DNA of 64,000 nt from Ligula intestinalis (Eukaryota > Platyhelminthes > Cestoda > Diphyllobothriidea > Diphyllobothriidae): positions 28,547,041-28,611,040 of the forward strand of contig JAYGXS010000005.1 in NCBI GenBank assembly GCA_036362985.1, written 5' to 3'. The notes beneath the pieces are model-generated. The model ran no database searches. It was not told where the DNA came from and saw nothing but the letters and a program-made list of their open reading frames with translations. Both the position numbers and the translations under genes were made by a program. Numbering within the stretch: position 1 is the stretch's first letter; each line of letters opens with the position of its first letter. Of the stretch, positions 11,805-23,140 are shown piece after piece.

Positions 11805-12010
11805 TTTCGCAACCTTAACCCTAATGACTGCAATCTTCCAGGCCCAGTTCCTTAGGAGAAGCGAGAAGTCATGGGAAGGCGAGAGTGGTAGGAAAAGGGT
11901 ATTCTGTACAGACGGAAAGGAGGATAGTTAAGACGAAGTTTTGACTACACGTCTTTCTGCTAGAGAAGCATGTGCGGTGTGGCCGGAAGCGATGTCTAGG
12001 GGCAAACGCC
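11805..12010 (+). repeat. Dispersed repeat copy (same family as 9.27 kb)
   Basis: The sequence from GACTGCAATCTTCCAGGCCC to GAAGCGATGTCTAGGGGC runs collinear with 9270-9450, with small indels. No coding capacity is seen. The continuation to 12340 (open frame 12067-12336 minus) may be part of the same repeat, but I cannot show it. Confidence 0.55.
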
Positions 12011-12344
12011 ACATTGTCATCTGTGTCCACAGAGAATGAGGCCAACTACTAAATGAGGCCAGTCTACTAACGATGGAATCTCATTGGACGGATTGAGGTC
12101 ATGACAGGAAGGCAAGGCGCGCAGTTTTGCGCCTGGTCCAAAAGGCACGATGTCAGCAACAGTGGGGCGCGATGTGTCAGCATGCGGTGGACATTCATGT
12201 GCGACTGATCATGGGTTAGAGGTATCGATGATTCCAGTTGTTTAAGTATATTTATCTGATGTTGGTGAATCGGGCGGATCGCCGAAAATGTGGAATTCGG
12301 ACTATTGAGTAGATGCGAGTAGGCGTAAATTACCATTTTTGGAA

Positions 12345-13248
12345 CCTAGTAGGCCCTCCTACCAAGACTTTTTGCATGCAGTCTTTTTGTAAAATATTTC
12401 TAGATTGCTAGATACAACGTAATAAATGGAACGGGAAGCCAGGTAGTTTATTTGCGACCAATTGAAGCTAAATTCATTCGATAGTATGACTGTGATATTC
12501 GACAGAAGTCTCCTTAATTAAACTCTCATTTGGAATCCTTGATTATGAAAGTATTGAAGACGGCTTTTCGCTTCCGGACTATAATCCGATCGAGGGATGT
12601 CAACCTTCTCTTCCTTGCGACCTTTAGTTATCGATGTTCAGCACTGGCAGCGTTCGCTTGTTCATGATGTGGGTGCTTCTTCCACATAAATGAGAATTCG
12701 TCTCCTTTACACTATGAATATGAAAAAAATCCGGGCACTTTACTACTCCTGTCGATATGGACGAAAAAATTCGGAATGCAATAATATTCGTCCAAAAACA
12801 CAATTAAATGTAAAATTCGACCGTTTTCTGATATCCTAGGTGTTGAATCGTGAAAGCGTAAGACAAAGAAGGAGGCAACAGTGGCAAAAATTGTTCACAA
12901 AGTCGTTAGCCAATCACTGGTGTTGTCCGCCCCGATGGTTCCGGCAGTCAGCCAATCATTTAACCAACAAATATCGATTAGCATCAAGTTGACGTACAAT
13001 TAATGCTAAGTCACATGCCACGTGATCAGTCAATTGGCGAGGGTAGAGATTGTTCGCTGCGGCCACGCCCAATAGAACATCATTCATCTGTCCAGTTCTT
13101 TTGCTGCAATCGGGACCAATAATTTTTCGGTCTCCGATCTAAAGTTCATTTAGTCGATATTTGTGCCTGCATAATTAAAATATCTTACTTTGTCTGTAGT
13201 CTTAACACTGTTCAGCTGTTATATGCATATTTATTTTCTTGAAAATAG
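12345..13248. other. EF-hand gene intron, nothing assigned
   Basis: AT-rich intron sequence. The 3' end has a pyrimidine/AT-rich acceptor (tttattttcttgaaaatag) directly before the exon at 13249. Confidence 0.45.
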
Positions 13249-13349
13249 GTGGATATTGAAGAACCTAGATACCACGCTGACAGATGAGGACATTGAGTCG
13301 ATGGTGCAAAATCTTGATACGGACGACTCGGGGTCAGTTGACTTTCAAG
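13249..13349 (+). CDS. EF-hand gene, middle exon (EF-hand 4 loop)
   Basis: With one base completing the codon from the previous exon, the 101-nt exon reads WILKNLDTTLTDEDIESMVQ followed by NLDTDDSGSVDFQ. The loop DTDDSGSVDFQE has canonical ligands (D1, D3, S5, S7, D9, with E12 supplied by the next exon), so this hand should bind calcium. The acceptor is aaaatag and the donor is a strong AAG|GTAGGT. It ends in phase 1. Spacing from EF-hand 3 to EF-hand 4 is that of a paired EF-hand lobe. Confidence 0.88.
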
Positions 13350-13684
13350 GTAGGTGCTCCATTTTATGAGTAGAATGTCAACGAATAGTGCATGTATACA
13401 AGGAAAACGTCGACTCCTTGGGATCATTTGTTTGCGCACACAGTGCTTCTAACACTCACGTGAGCATATCCTTGAGAATCTCGGAAATTTAGAACTCAGT
13501 TGATAGCGCATAACATTGACTTCTGATTAGTTCCAACACTACCTGTCTAGTTACTTATTGGTCAACTTAAAATGGCTCCCTCACCATAATTGGAGCACAG
13601 TTCATTAATCGTATTGGTCTAAGAACCCAGGCAATCGAAAGGCGGCTTGGCTGAAGCAAGTTGACTGCACAGCTTACTACTTTT

Positions 13685-14150
13685 TAAGGATTACCTTGCA
13701 GTTAGCGCGGTAGGTGGGCTCAAACAGTGTTGTGAGATGCTCCATGCGGTCTTCGGCAGTAGACCTGGCAACCAAAACTTCGTAAACGTAGGCGTAGACA
13801 AAATGGAGGTTATGAAAAAAACTCTGTCTACAAACCTCTGGAAAGTTTCGGAAGCATTGTAGATTCGAAACTGCATGCCCAGGGACTCAAAGAGGAAAAG
13901 GTTGTGTTACGCTCTTCTTCAAATCATCCCCCTGGAGCTATGGGGACCTGATGGAAGGCACGGACCAGATCGATCTTCGAGAAAATAGGATTGCCGAATA
14001 GGGCACTGGCAAAGTCCTGAAGATGTGAAACGGTGTAGCGGTCCGGGATGGTGACATTGTATAAACCACCGTAGTCAACGCAGTGAGGCCAGTCACCAGT
14101 GGCAGCATTTGGAAACATATGGAGAGGGGAGGCCCATGGGCTCATGGTTA
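13685..14150 (-). pseudogene. Ty3/Gypsy reverse transcriptase fragment
   Basis: The minus strand encodes Gypsy RT motifs: SPWASPLHM, DYGGLYNVTIPDRY, and FSKIDLVRAFHQVPIAPGG (14145-13924). After a frameshift and deletion it continues with a decayed FQRFVDRVF and a degenerate palm (13876-13691). No protease, RNase H or integrase is attached. It lies in the intron between the second and third visible EF-hand exons, antisense to the gene. Confidence 0.8.
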
Positions 14151-14431
14151 AATTCTCAAGCGAGCCGGATACCGCATCTGCTTTTAGACCCTAAAACAGA
14201 TGGCAAGAGTTTGCTGTGGCTGCATTTCAACCGATTTTTTAGTTGCTTATTCAGAAATCAATCTTGTCTGCACCAAAACTTCACTTTTTCTTTCTTATGT
14301 GAAAGAACTGATCTATCTACGGAAAACCTTAGAAATGTTATCAAAAACACACATGGCTGTTTAATTATGGAGCCAGCTTTATCTAAAATAGAAACCCGTA
14401 TTAATTGACGTCTATTGTGGTTGCTTTACAG

Positions 14432-14460
14432 AATTCTACAAACTCATCACCTCAGACTGA
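14432..14460 (+). CDS. EF-hand gene, last coding exon
   Basis: The acceptor ttgtggttgctttacag precedes 29 nt that complete codon GAA and read EFYKLITSD then TGA (14458-14460). This gives the E12 ligand and the exit helix of EF-hand 4 and a natural C-terminus, matching calmodulin-family ends in length and pattern. The phase (1 to 1) fits exactly. Such a short exon is credible only because all three exons join in frame into a complete EF-hand lobe. Confidence 0.8.
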
Positions 14461-14985
14461 AGACAATCGAGGCGGTACTACCTGTTCAAACTGAACTTTT
14501 TCTGCTAATTGTCGTATTCTCACATAAAATTCCTCCATTTTCCTTCTACACATACGTATACATATCGCTCAAATCGGAAACGAGGTCACCTCCACTTTAT
14601 GTCCATGAATAAATACTAGAAATACTAAAGTTTTTCGAGTTTTTGTGGACGTGATAGCCCCATTTCGGGGGCTTACTCTTACTTAATGTTCGCAGTAAGT
14701 GAGAATGAAAATATACATATATTTGTAGGAGCGCGTGGTTGAGGGTTTTGGATTGATCATCTAAAAAACATTGATAACCGCGTTTTTGAAATTTGAGGAG
14801 GTTCTTTGGCTCTCCATCTTCAAAGTGTTTAATGCTGAAAATCGACTAGCTCAGTCGGTCGGTCATTTGAAAGTTTGGTAAATGTTCAGCCGCTTTGGAA
14901 ATCAAGGACCAATTAAGATGTCTGAAAAGTCATCAACGGCAAACACTGTATCTTAATCCATGCAATATATTCGTCTTCACCGAAA
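14461..14985. other. EF-hand 3' UTR and unassigned DNA
   Basis: The first part should be the 3' UTR of the EF-hand transcript. I see an AATAAATA stretch near 14608-14616 that could serve as a polyadenylation signal. Nothing else is recognised. Confidence 0.35.
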
Positions 14986-14989
14986 CTTG

Positions 14990-15222
14990 GTCCACATGGA
15001 TGGCTGTTGAGCAACGAAGATCAGTTCATTTGTTCCGTGGTGTCGCTGGAAGCCACCTGGTCTCTCCGAACAAAGCCCTTGTTCTAGGTGGCAGTTAAGG
15101 TGACAGAGCAGTACATAAGCGAATAGCCTCCCCGCGGTGTTTAGTAGCGAGACGCCTTTATAGTTACCGATTCCTTTTCTGCTTGTAAAGATTGAGTATG
15201 CTCGCGTCTTCGAAATCCTAAG
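14990..15222 (-). pseudogene. LINE RT fragment (family of the 40-44 kb LINE)
   Basis: On the minus strand, DFEDASILNLYKQK shifts frame into NYKGVSLLNTAGRLFAYVLL, then HLEQGLCSE and HHGTNELIFVAQQ. These correspond position by position to [36 protein letters not shown] and FAARQLQ of the LINE at 41.7-44.2 kb. Only RT motifs 1 to 2 remain, with at least one frameshift. Confidence 0.7.
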
Positions 15223-15614
15223 GAACTTTTACTTACCACTGTATCGCCTGGAATATCGTTTTAAGTCTATTGTTTCTGCAGCCCATCTTCTCCTAAAGCG
15301 AGATGCCGAAGACGAGTTCAGGTAATGCAAATCTTGGTCGCACAGTGACGCTAGAGCTAGCGCCTTCACGCAACTGGGATACACACGTACTGCAGACTGG
15401 TTGGGCCAATCATAATCCTGATCCTGACTCTCACAAAGCCCACTCTGGGCCCTTGGGACAACTGCCGCGCTGGACGGACACACCGGAATCCACCGCGACC
15501 TGGAACGGAAGCAATGAGTGTCCTTGGCTGCTGTGACGACCCCGCGCTCTCACATGGCCCTCACGATCATGCCAGACCGAGTAGTAACTTCCTCCTAGAT
15601 ATTCTTCATACCTC

Positions 15615-17945
15615 GACTCAATCGTTAAGACAATAAATTTATTCGCCTGACGTTTTGATATCTGTCACATATTCGTTATCAGACATATTAGCAAAAAACG
15701 GTAGCAGACACGGGTAATATATGCACAGGAGTTTGCAGTATTTATAGGATACAGTCATTACTGCAAACATACAAGGACAGCTAACTTTAATTCCCTTCTT
15801 TCGCGCGGATAGTTTGTTCGACGTAATGCGGGCTCTGACCTGTTGAATTTTCATCATGTATGCTGGGCTAGGGCGTGATGATTGCTCGGTCATCTGACCT
15901 GCGGTGGCCTGTCCGTTCCCTAGGTAGCGACTTGCTTTGGTCAAATTGACTCTCAGCATCGTTGCACTTGTTTATAGATTGGGGGCCGTGAACCATGACT
16001 GAAGTAACTCTCGGCTCACCGGGTTGTCACCTCATCCGAGGATTTTGGCCTCATTCAATTTTAATGTGTGGCTGGGTCTTGTCGAATGAGCCAAAACTTG
16101 AGAATTGACATCATTTCGTCACACAGCTGCCCTGTGTTCCGCAATTCGCGTCTTCAGAAGTCTGACAGTTTCGCTCACATACTTGATTTTCCCGCAACTG
16201 TACTAGATCCTGTGGACGACCCCAAATGTTTCTTGTCGTGGCAGTGGGTCTTTTGGCTTCATTATCTGACGCTCTATGGTTGCTCCCGGTCTCTGTGCGA
16301 CTCCAATTCCAAGTGGTGCGAGAAGGCGGCCGACAGCCTCCGAGACATTTTTTACGTACGGGATCGCTCACCAAACTTTGGGCTCGGAGTGACTTTGTTG
16401 GCCATCTCGTTTGCGCAAGCCGCAGTTGACGAAGTTGTGTGGGTAGTCATTTTTTTTTCTGAAAACCCATTGAAGATATTGTACTTTGGCAACTTTGTCT
16501 TCTGTTTCGCTGCAGTGCTTCTCAACATGCCGATAGAGCATCCTTACGCAACTGCGTTTGTGGCTGCTTGGGTGGCTGCCGTTGTAATTTTAGTTCTTCC
16601 ACCATGTTTGTCACTTTCCTGAATACTTTAGTCTTTAGACTACCACAATCTTTGCGACAGACGAGGACATCAAGAAAGGCCAGCTGGTTGTTCTCTTCTT
16701 CCTCCATCGCAAATTGGATGTCCGGGAATACGCTCTTAATACGTTCTTTAAACGTAAGCAGCTGATCCCGTTCGATAACGACGAAGGTGTCACCCACATA
16801 TCGCGCCCCGGATTTCGGTATGTGATGGTGAAAGGCCAACGACTCTAGTCGTTGTAGGAGTGCCTCGGCTATGAGTCCCAATATCGGTGAACTCATGGGT
16901 ATCCCCTTCAACTGCTCGTAGATTGTTCCGTCAAATGTGAAGTATGTCCTGATGCAATACTTCAGGAGCTGTAGGATTTGGACATGTCCAAGCCAATACT
17001 TCGTCTCATCGTACTTGTTTCGTAGGAGTAGGCCGACGGTCTCGACTGCCGGATCCTGAGGGATAGAGGTAGAAAAGGGACGTGACACCGAAGGAAACCA
17101 TGATTTTACTTGGCAAGAGCTCTACTCCTTTAAGTTTCTCAAAAACTGCGCTGATGAGCTTACCCTGGTCTCCGAATCAACAGTCAGGAATTTGAGACGC
17201 CGAAACAGCCACTTTATCAGTCCATACGTTGGAGTACCTTTCAGTGATACGACTGGTCGGAGAGGAGCGACCTCTTTGTGCACGTTGGGGAGGCCATAGA
17301 AGCGGGTCAAGGCCATTTCTTGTGCTCATGTCATGCGTACGTCAGACCGCGTTATTGTAACCGAGTTTTCTGGTGCCAGCAGGGTCGAATTGGGAAGAAG
17401 ATGCGATCACTGGAACAAGAGTTTTATTTTCCTGATGTTTCGGATGCTGTCGAGAATCCTTGATCATAGGTAATTGTAGGAAAGTCGCAGACATGCACAT
17501 CTTCTTTTTCTGAACTGTTTCCTTGAACTCGCATATTCTCCTCACTTGGCAGGGTCAATTTGATTTCGTGTGTCAATCTTTTGATGGAATTGGTTTCACA
17601 AGGAACAAAAAACTGGCGATCCTGCAGTAAGTTTTTCGTCTTCTGCAGGTAGTCGGTTCTTTCCAATATGACCGTAGAGCGTTCTTTGTCGGTTGGCACG
17701 ATGACGATGTCCCGGTCGGCTTTTAGTGCTCTTAATGCAACGTGTTCGACCTCGGTGGAGCACTTCCAGCGGCTGATGAGCAATCAGGAGGGATGACACC
17801 TGATTTCGGATAAGGTTCTTCGTTTCCTCCGTTGCTTTTGTCTGATTGGTGACTGAGTCAACAGCTGCAATCATGTTGGTAGATTTAGCATCAGTCGTGT
17901 TGAATGAGGCTTCGTGTTGTAAAACCTGTACAGTAGTCGCCAAAG
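15615..17945 (-). pseudogene. Penelope-like element, near full length, broken
   Basis: Read on the minus strand. The N-terminal region is 17943-17520 (ALRALKADRDIVIVPTDKE), with a frameshift near 17765. About 190 bp of PLE-tail-like sequence then interrupts (17330-17520). RT follows: RFYGLPNVHKEVAPLRPVVS (17310), FDGTIYEQLKGIPMSSPILG and ARYVGDTFVVIERD, where the catalytic YVDD is now YVGD, so the enzyme is dead. Next come EEENNQLAFLDVLVCRKD and the linker. The GIY-YIG nuclease lies around 16215-16120 (KYVSETVRLLKTRIAEH) with stops before and after. The tail at 15615-15700 contains a decayed hammerhead-like core. The RT plus C-terminal GIY-YIG order is diagnostic of PLEs. Confidence 0.88.
17330..17520 (-). 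repeat. PLE tail inserted inside the PLE ORF
   Basis: Between the N-terminal region and the RT of the minus-strand PLE sits sequence matching PLE tails elsewhere: ATCCGAAACATCAGG, AATAAAACTCTTG and CATCTTCTTCC. The coding match stops on one side and resumes at AQEMALTRFYGLP on the other, so it is an insertion or rearrangement rather than part of the protein. Confidence 0.6.
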
Positions 17946-17949
17946 ACCA

Positions 17950-18635
17950 TGCAACTTTCAGGATTAAATTTTACCTGGTAAGTTAGCGTATATTTAGTAA
18001 CACTATTTTGTATCATTCAGTTTATTGGATTCTGCAAAAGCCTATTAGTTAGTTAAATCGTCATTTTAGTTAGGTCTATTTAGAGAAATGGCCATTAGTT
18101 TTGGGTAAATTGGGAGTAGTCTCATATGGGAGGAATTTCCGATGCTATTACGAAAGAGAGAAGCAAACTGCACGCTAATGTTGATTATACCATGAAGGAA
18201 CTCCAAAATAAGTAAGAAAGGTATAGAAAATTTCCCTTCCAGAACTGGAAAATTTTGTCAAAAATTGTTCAAGGGAAGCCAAGTTAAACGAATCACATTT
18301 GTTTGCAGTAACATTGGAGATTTGTATTTTAAAAATTATGTTAAGCTATCCTGTGAAGTTCTTTGCACAAAATGCATTAACAGAGAAGTGTTTCTTTCAA
18401 TGCACAAATAACGCCCAAATGTCCTTGAGTGAACGTAAAATGTCCAACATGATAACGCGAATTTAAGACAAAGAAGGCCTTATTGAATATAAGTCGTGTA
18501 GAAATAATTTTTTTGTGTACTTTACGTTTCCTTTTTGCGTAATTTAGAAATGGAATGGCCAGAAAAATAATAAGCATTTCAAAAAATGGCAATCATTATG
18601 GCCAGTTCGTTTGAATTCTGTAGATAATATCAGTA
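17950..18635. other. No gene seen between two PLEs
   Basis: AT-rich, with stops in all frames. The start of the plus-strand PLE cannot be traced upstream of about 18636. Confidence 0.45.
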
Positions 18636-18639
18636 GGTA

Positions 18640-20335
18640 CACATATCTCTCGCCTGTATGGCCTCCCAAAAATCCGCAAGGATGGCCTGCCAGTTCGTCC
18701 GATCTTCGACATGCGTTGCTCGCCCTACCATACGATAGCCAAGTGGTTAGCGGATAAAGTCAAACCGCTGCAGCAGCAACTAGCACCACGGAGCTATCAA
18801 GACACGTCACATTTATTGACGACATCAGGGACATAAACCTTAATGGCATGATGATGCTCTCCTTAGACGTCTCGTCGCTATTTACGAACGTCCCAGTCGT
18901 GGAAACAGTAGATTACATCTGCAACTTCCTATTGACGAATAAGACAGTAGTAGGAATTCCAATAGAAGCCCTGAAGGAACTTCTACTAAAATGCACATTA
19001 AATGTGTAGTTCCTTTTTGATAATCAACTTTATCGACAGATAGACGGCGTCGCCATGGGCTCCTCCCTTGGGCCTCTCCTAGCAAATATCTTCATGCGCA
19101 AGCTGGAGAAGTTTCAACTTAGCGACAAGATTCATGAATTTAAACACGACGGTCGCTATGTCGATGATATCTTTGCTATCGCCCCAGCAGACACTAATAT
19201 AGACTCGCTTCTAAATACTTTCAACAAAGCACACCCCTCCATAAAGTTCACATTGGAGATTGAAACCGCAGGTTCGCTTCCGTTCTTGGACGTTCTCCTA
19301 AGCAGATGACCTGATTGTAGCCTCCGAAGGAGCGTTTATAGAAAGAAAACCTGGTCCGGACAGTACACAAACTTTCACAGCTTAGTACCCATCCAGCAGA
19401 AGCGTAATCTAGTCTGCTGCTTAACGCAAAGGGCTAGCAAAATCTGCTCGGACGATACTATCGAAAGAGAGCTCACGAAGATCCAGGACCTGCTTCAAGA
19501 GAATGGGTACCCTGACAAGTTTATTCAGAAGAAAATGATGGAGAGAGAACGCAAACCCTTAACACCCACCGTAGAAAAGAAGACCCTTTTCCTCAAAGTC
19601 CCCTTTCAAGGGGACGCAGCAAGTGAACTGTTAAGCCGACGCCTTAACCAAGCCGTATCACGAACCTTCCCAGCGGCGAAAGTTCAGGTGTTATTCTCAA
19701 CAAACCTGGTCCTATACGGCGAAGGTAAGGATAAGCTGCCAGCCCAGACCACTTCCATGTGCATTTACTCATTTACTTGTTCCTGTGGGGCAGGCTACAT
19801 AGGTCGCACGAGCCGGCGCTTATCCAAGAGGATACGGGAGCATCTGCCAGCATGGCTTAACAAAGGCGAAGTCAGAAACATCAACCATTCCATTCTTGCT
19901 CATATGGTGGACTCTGGATACTGTTTTGACCCGAGCGGAACCTTTAAGGTGATCTTCAAGGTTTCACCAGATTACCCGAAGTCCCTGGGTCAACAGCTGC
20001 TGGCAACAGTGGAGGCCACGGCCATTCGCCTGATGAAGCCGTCGTTGTGCGCGCAGAAGAACCTTCTTCAGGCCCCAAGCTTAGCATGGTCAACGGCCGC
20101 AGAACTACCAGCATTTTCCACGCGTTCTTTTCCCCCTCCCTCTCCTAATTACCCTGTCACTTCCCACTTTTTATCAACCCAAACCCCAAGCCCCCATTCC
20201 CAAGACGAAGTTGATCAGAACGATAATTAATTGATTGCTTGTTACCCTGTACCTTCCCCTTCCGTATAAATGTAATGGCCCGAAGAGAATTTATCGAACG
20301 TATACGTATGCTCGCCAACTGTCCTTCTGAGTAAT
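18640..20335 (+). pseudogene. Penelope-like element, RT plus GIY-YIG, plus strand
   Basis: The copy starts inside RT (RLYGLPKIRKDGLPVRPIFD, 18651). A one-base frameshift lies near 18805. It then reads MMMLSLDVSSLFTNVPV, a stop at about 19006, GVAMGSSLGPLLANIFM and YVDDIFAIAP with intact catalytic DD, and FLDVLLSR, with a TGA at 19307-19309. The same frame continues through the linker to 20230. The GIY-YIG domain is 19760-20090: CSCGAGYIGRTSRRLSKRIR, EHLPAWL, ILAHMVDSGYCFDP, ATAIRLMKPSLCAQ. Its frame is open from 19310 to 20230. The 3' tail includes TATAAATGTAATGGCCCGAA. It is 5'-truncated and cannot act, but its endonuclease half is the best preserved in the window. Confidence 0.9.
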
Positions 20336-20569
20336 ATCAGGAAGTGGAAAAAATCCACTCATGCGAAAATAATGCATTATAAAAAGAAACGAAATTTCTT
20401 TCATCTCCAGTCAAATTGGATCGTTTATCTTCAGAAAAATCAAAGAAATTCTCAAACTTCATTGTAAGATTACGGTGGAAAAAGTAAATATACGCAGAAG
20501 TTCGTCAGCCGAATATCTGATCAAAGCACTTTCTAAGAGGTAACCTTTTTTGCAAATATTTCCATTCTT

Positions 20570-21700
20570 AAGTTGAGAAGTCAACTTGGCAAACATAAGT
20601 TTTCAGCAAATCCTCATCAGGCCAACAACATTTGCAGGGTAATTTAAATTGCACAGATGGACAGGGTTACATAATCTAGTCGAATTACAACTCATCGTTT
20701 GCGCATCGATCACATGGTGAGGTCGGCGTGTAGATGTTCGTACGTTGGGGGAGGGGGAAGGAGAGGTAGGGGAGGTAATTAGGTTAGGTTTTGGGGGGTT
20801 GATCAGAGGGCAGAAGCATGGGGGTATAATTGCTCCTATTTGTGCGCAGCGAACGACTGTCACTGGGGGGTGGGAGCAATATGCGATCGTCACCTGGCGT
20901 CGCATTCGGCTACAGAAATACGAGTTTCTGTCAGCTTCTTCTGACAACACAGCACCGGATTCGGTATCTATTTAGCCACTGCTTCGGCTGTTGCAAGCAC
21001 CCGTTGGCGTAGGCCCTTGGAAAAGTTGGCTGGTGTCCGGTAGGCAACCTGAAAGGCTTCGTTAGTATCGACTCGATGATTCGTATCGACAAGATGTGCC
21101 AGAATAGAACTCGAGATCGATCTGGTTTAACCTTTGCTTAACTAGGCCGGTATGTGCTCACGTGCCCTCTTTTCCAGGCACCTCGTCGTTCGGCCTATCT
21201 ATCCTGCTCCACAGGACGAGGCGGAAGAGTAAATACACATAGATGTGGCCTTACTAACTTTCATGGTATTTTCCCCCTAAATATAAAATGAAATCTAGTC
21301 CAGGGGTAAGCAGCAAGAGTACGACAGATTTGCTCTCCCGAAAATGTCAAAGCAGAACACCAACAACTGCAGCGGACACTTATTGAAAATGGATACCCGG
21401 AGAGGTTAATCCTCAGGAATTTTGGCAAGCGAGCCAAAAAGCCTGATACCTTAACCGCAAAGAAGAAAGACGCATTCATTAGACTGCCTTTCTTAGGCGA
21501 GGCAACAACCGAGCTAGTCAGACGGCGTCTAAGGACCGCAATCGCAGGCACTTTCCCCACGGCGAACTTAAGAGCATTCTTCACGAACTCTCCCCTCCTA
21601 CAATTAAAAGGTAAAGACTGACTCCCGTTCAAGGCCAAACGTTGTTGGCCTGATGATGATTTGCTGAAAACTTATGTTTGCCAAGTTGACTTTTTTATTG
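20570..21700. pseudogene. Rearranged PLE with two halves in opposite orientation
   Basis: The minus strand (21260 to about 20950) encodes a decayed GIY-YIG region (TSMCIYS, RTTRCLEKRAREH, ILAHLVDTNHRVDTNEAF, RQRVLATAEAVA) and then a 3' tail to 20590. The plus strand (21340-21620) encodes the part that normally lies just upstream (LIENGYPERLILRNFGKRAK, DAFIRLPFLGEATTELVRRR) and then the same tail at 21640-21695. The tails form inverted ends of about 45 bp at 20575-20635 and 21640-21690. The halves are therefore inverted relative to each other. Confidence 0.75.
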
Positions 21701-22265
21701 ATATTAGGAATAGTAGTTTCGGAACTCTACTGCGGACATGGTTCACTTTTGACAATGTGGTTTGTTGTTTTGAGGCATTTCTTCATATAAAAAACGCTGC
21801 CATATTCATTAAAACTAATATCGGAAAAAACTTTATTTCGGTAAATGCTCTTTATATCTTTCTTATTTTCAAGGTTTTGTTGTAAAAGTCGAACAAATGC
21901 AGAATTTATAAATTTATCAATGAAGACAGTGAAAACAAGTAAAATAATTACACGCTTTTTTCGACGACATTCAATCAATACTTATCCAGTAAGAGTAAAG
22001 TTTACAGGGTATTTTGACTAAAGAAAAGTTCTTTCTATAATAGAAAGTGGTTGCTTCAATTTTCAATCTAACACAATATCTAAATTACTTATTCTAGGTT
22101 AGAGCTCTTTTTACGTCTCGAGAACCACGGGATTAGCGAGAAAACTTTATTTTTCTTTACAAACATTCAGTAATCCCTATAGTTTTTTAAGTACTTAATA
22201 TGCTTAATTCTGTTCACTATTATTTCAAAGTTTTCCTTAATTCGTTCACATTGGTATTCGAGAAA
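21700..22265. other. AT-rich, nothing assigned
   Basis: I see no coding family or repeat here. The open frames at 21661-21885 and 21727-21978 overlap on opposite strands and are AT-driven. Confidence 0.4.
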
Positions 22266-22276
22266 TGATCAAACTT

Positions 22277-22620
22277 TTACAAAGTTATGAAAGTTGCGTG
22301 GTCTTTGGTGACTACTGTATTTGTTCTTTCGTCAGTTCTTTCGACTACAGATTTTGTACCAGTAGGTCGTTTCTGGATGACGTTGGATTGTGCAGTTTGT
22401 GGTATTTGTTCTCCCATGCCGCTTAATGAATTGTGTGTTTGTCGCGGGCCCCCTTCAAGAATTCTCTGCTGAAGCAGTTTTGTGCTGTCCTCACCCATGA
22501 GCTCACAGCATTTGGTCTTCTCACGGCCACTTATTGTCGATATTTGCGTAGCCTCACGTGGCAATACTAAATGAACAAACAGGTTATTCTCTTGCCGGTT
22601 TTAAACATTGCCCGTCTCGC
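22277..22620 (-). pseudogene. Possible PLE 5' region remnant
   Basis: The minus strand has an open stretch with QISTISGREKTKCCELMGED and GGPRQTHNSLS. I recall similar phrasing from N-terminal parts of PLE proteins in tapeworm data, but cannot check it. A PLE tail in the same orientation lies about 200 bp upstream (22925-22800), as expected if it were the 5' pseudo-LTR. The function of this segment is unknown. Confidence 0.3.
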
Positions 22621-22789
22621 CGCCTCCGTTTTCAGCTGGCATTTGCATCTCACACTCTTTGGAAACACGTAATTTTCAAGCCATCTGTGCAGAAACCGGA
22701 TCTGCGAATAGGTTAAGGTCTCACGAAAGATGAAGTCTTCTCATCGTCGGGCCGATCGGAGAGCATCGCGCCTAAATATATTGCCAATA

Positions 22790-22930
22790 CAAGTGAACAT
22801 GCGAATCCAGGAAGCAATTAAGAAGAAGAAAGCTAGATCTCTGGAGCAATACTTTTATTCACCTAACGTTTCCACGTCTGTCGCGGATTCATCATCAGAG
22901 ACCTTAGCAGAAAATGGTAGCAGAAACGAG
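22790..22930 (-). repeat. PLE tail with hammerhead-like core
   Basis: On the minus strand, CTGATGA (22898-22892), 19 nt, then GAAA (22872-22869), followed by CGTTAGGTGAATAAAAGTAT and a purine-rich end (plus strand AGAAGAAGAAAG). It matches the arms of the 9.85-10.09 kb palindrome. The distal stem strand carries substitutions that weaken the hairpin, so this copy is probably inactive. Confidence 0.6.
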
Positions 22931-23084
22931 TCATACATGCACAGGAGTTTGCAGCATTGATAGGATGCAGTCATTCATGTAAACATACAGGGAAAATTTA
23001 CGTTGATTACCTTATTTCATGTGGATAGTTTGTTGGACCAGTTATTACTGCAAACATACAGTGACAATTAACACTCTGGCCTTC

Positions 23085-23140
23085 CCATGACTTCTCACAT
23101 CTTCTAAGGAAACGGGCATGGAAGATTGTATTAGTGAAGA
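23085..23140 (-). repeat. Dispersed repeat fragment
   Basis: The stretch CTTCTAAGGAAACGGGCATG followed by GAAGATT is the inverse of the CTTCCAGGCCC...TTAGGAG segment at 9.28, 11.83 and 27.32 kb. Confidence 0.45.

Noticed and set aside
16068..16622. 184-codon plus-strand open frame
   Set aside because: It lies antisense to the PLE nuclease and linker region on the minus strand, whose motifs are clear. The plus frame has no domain.
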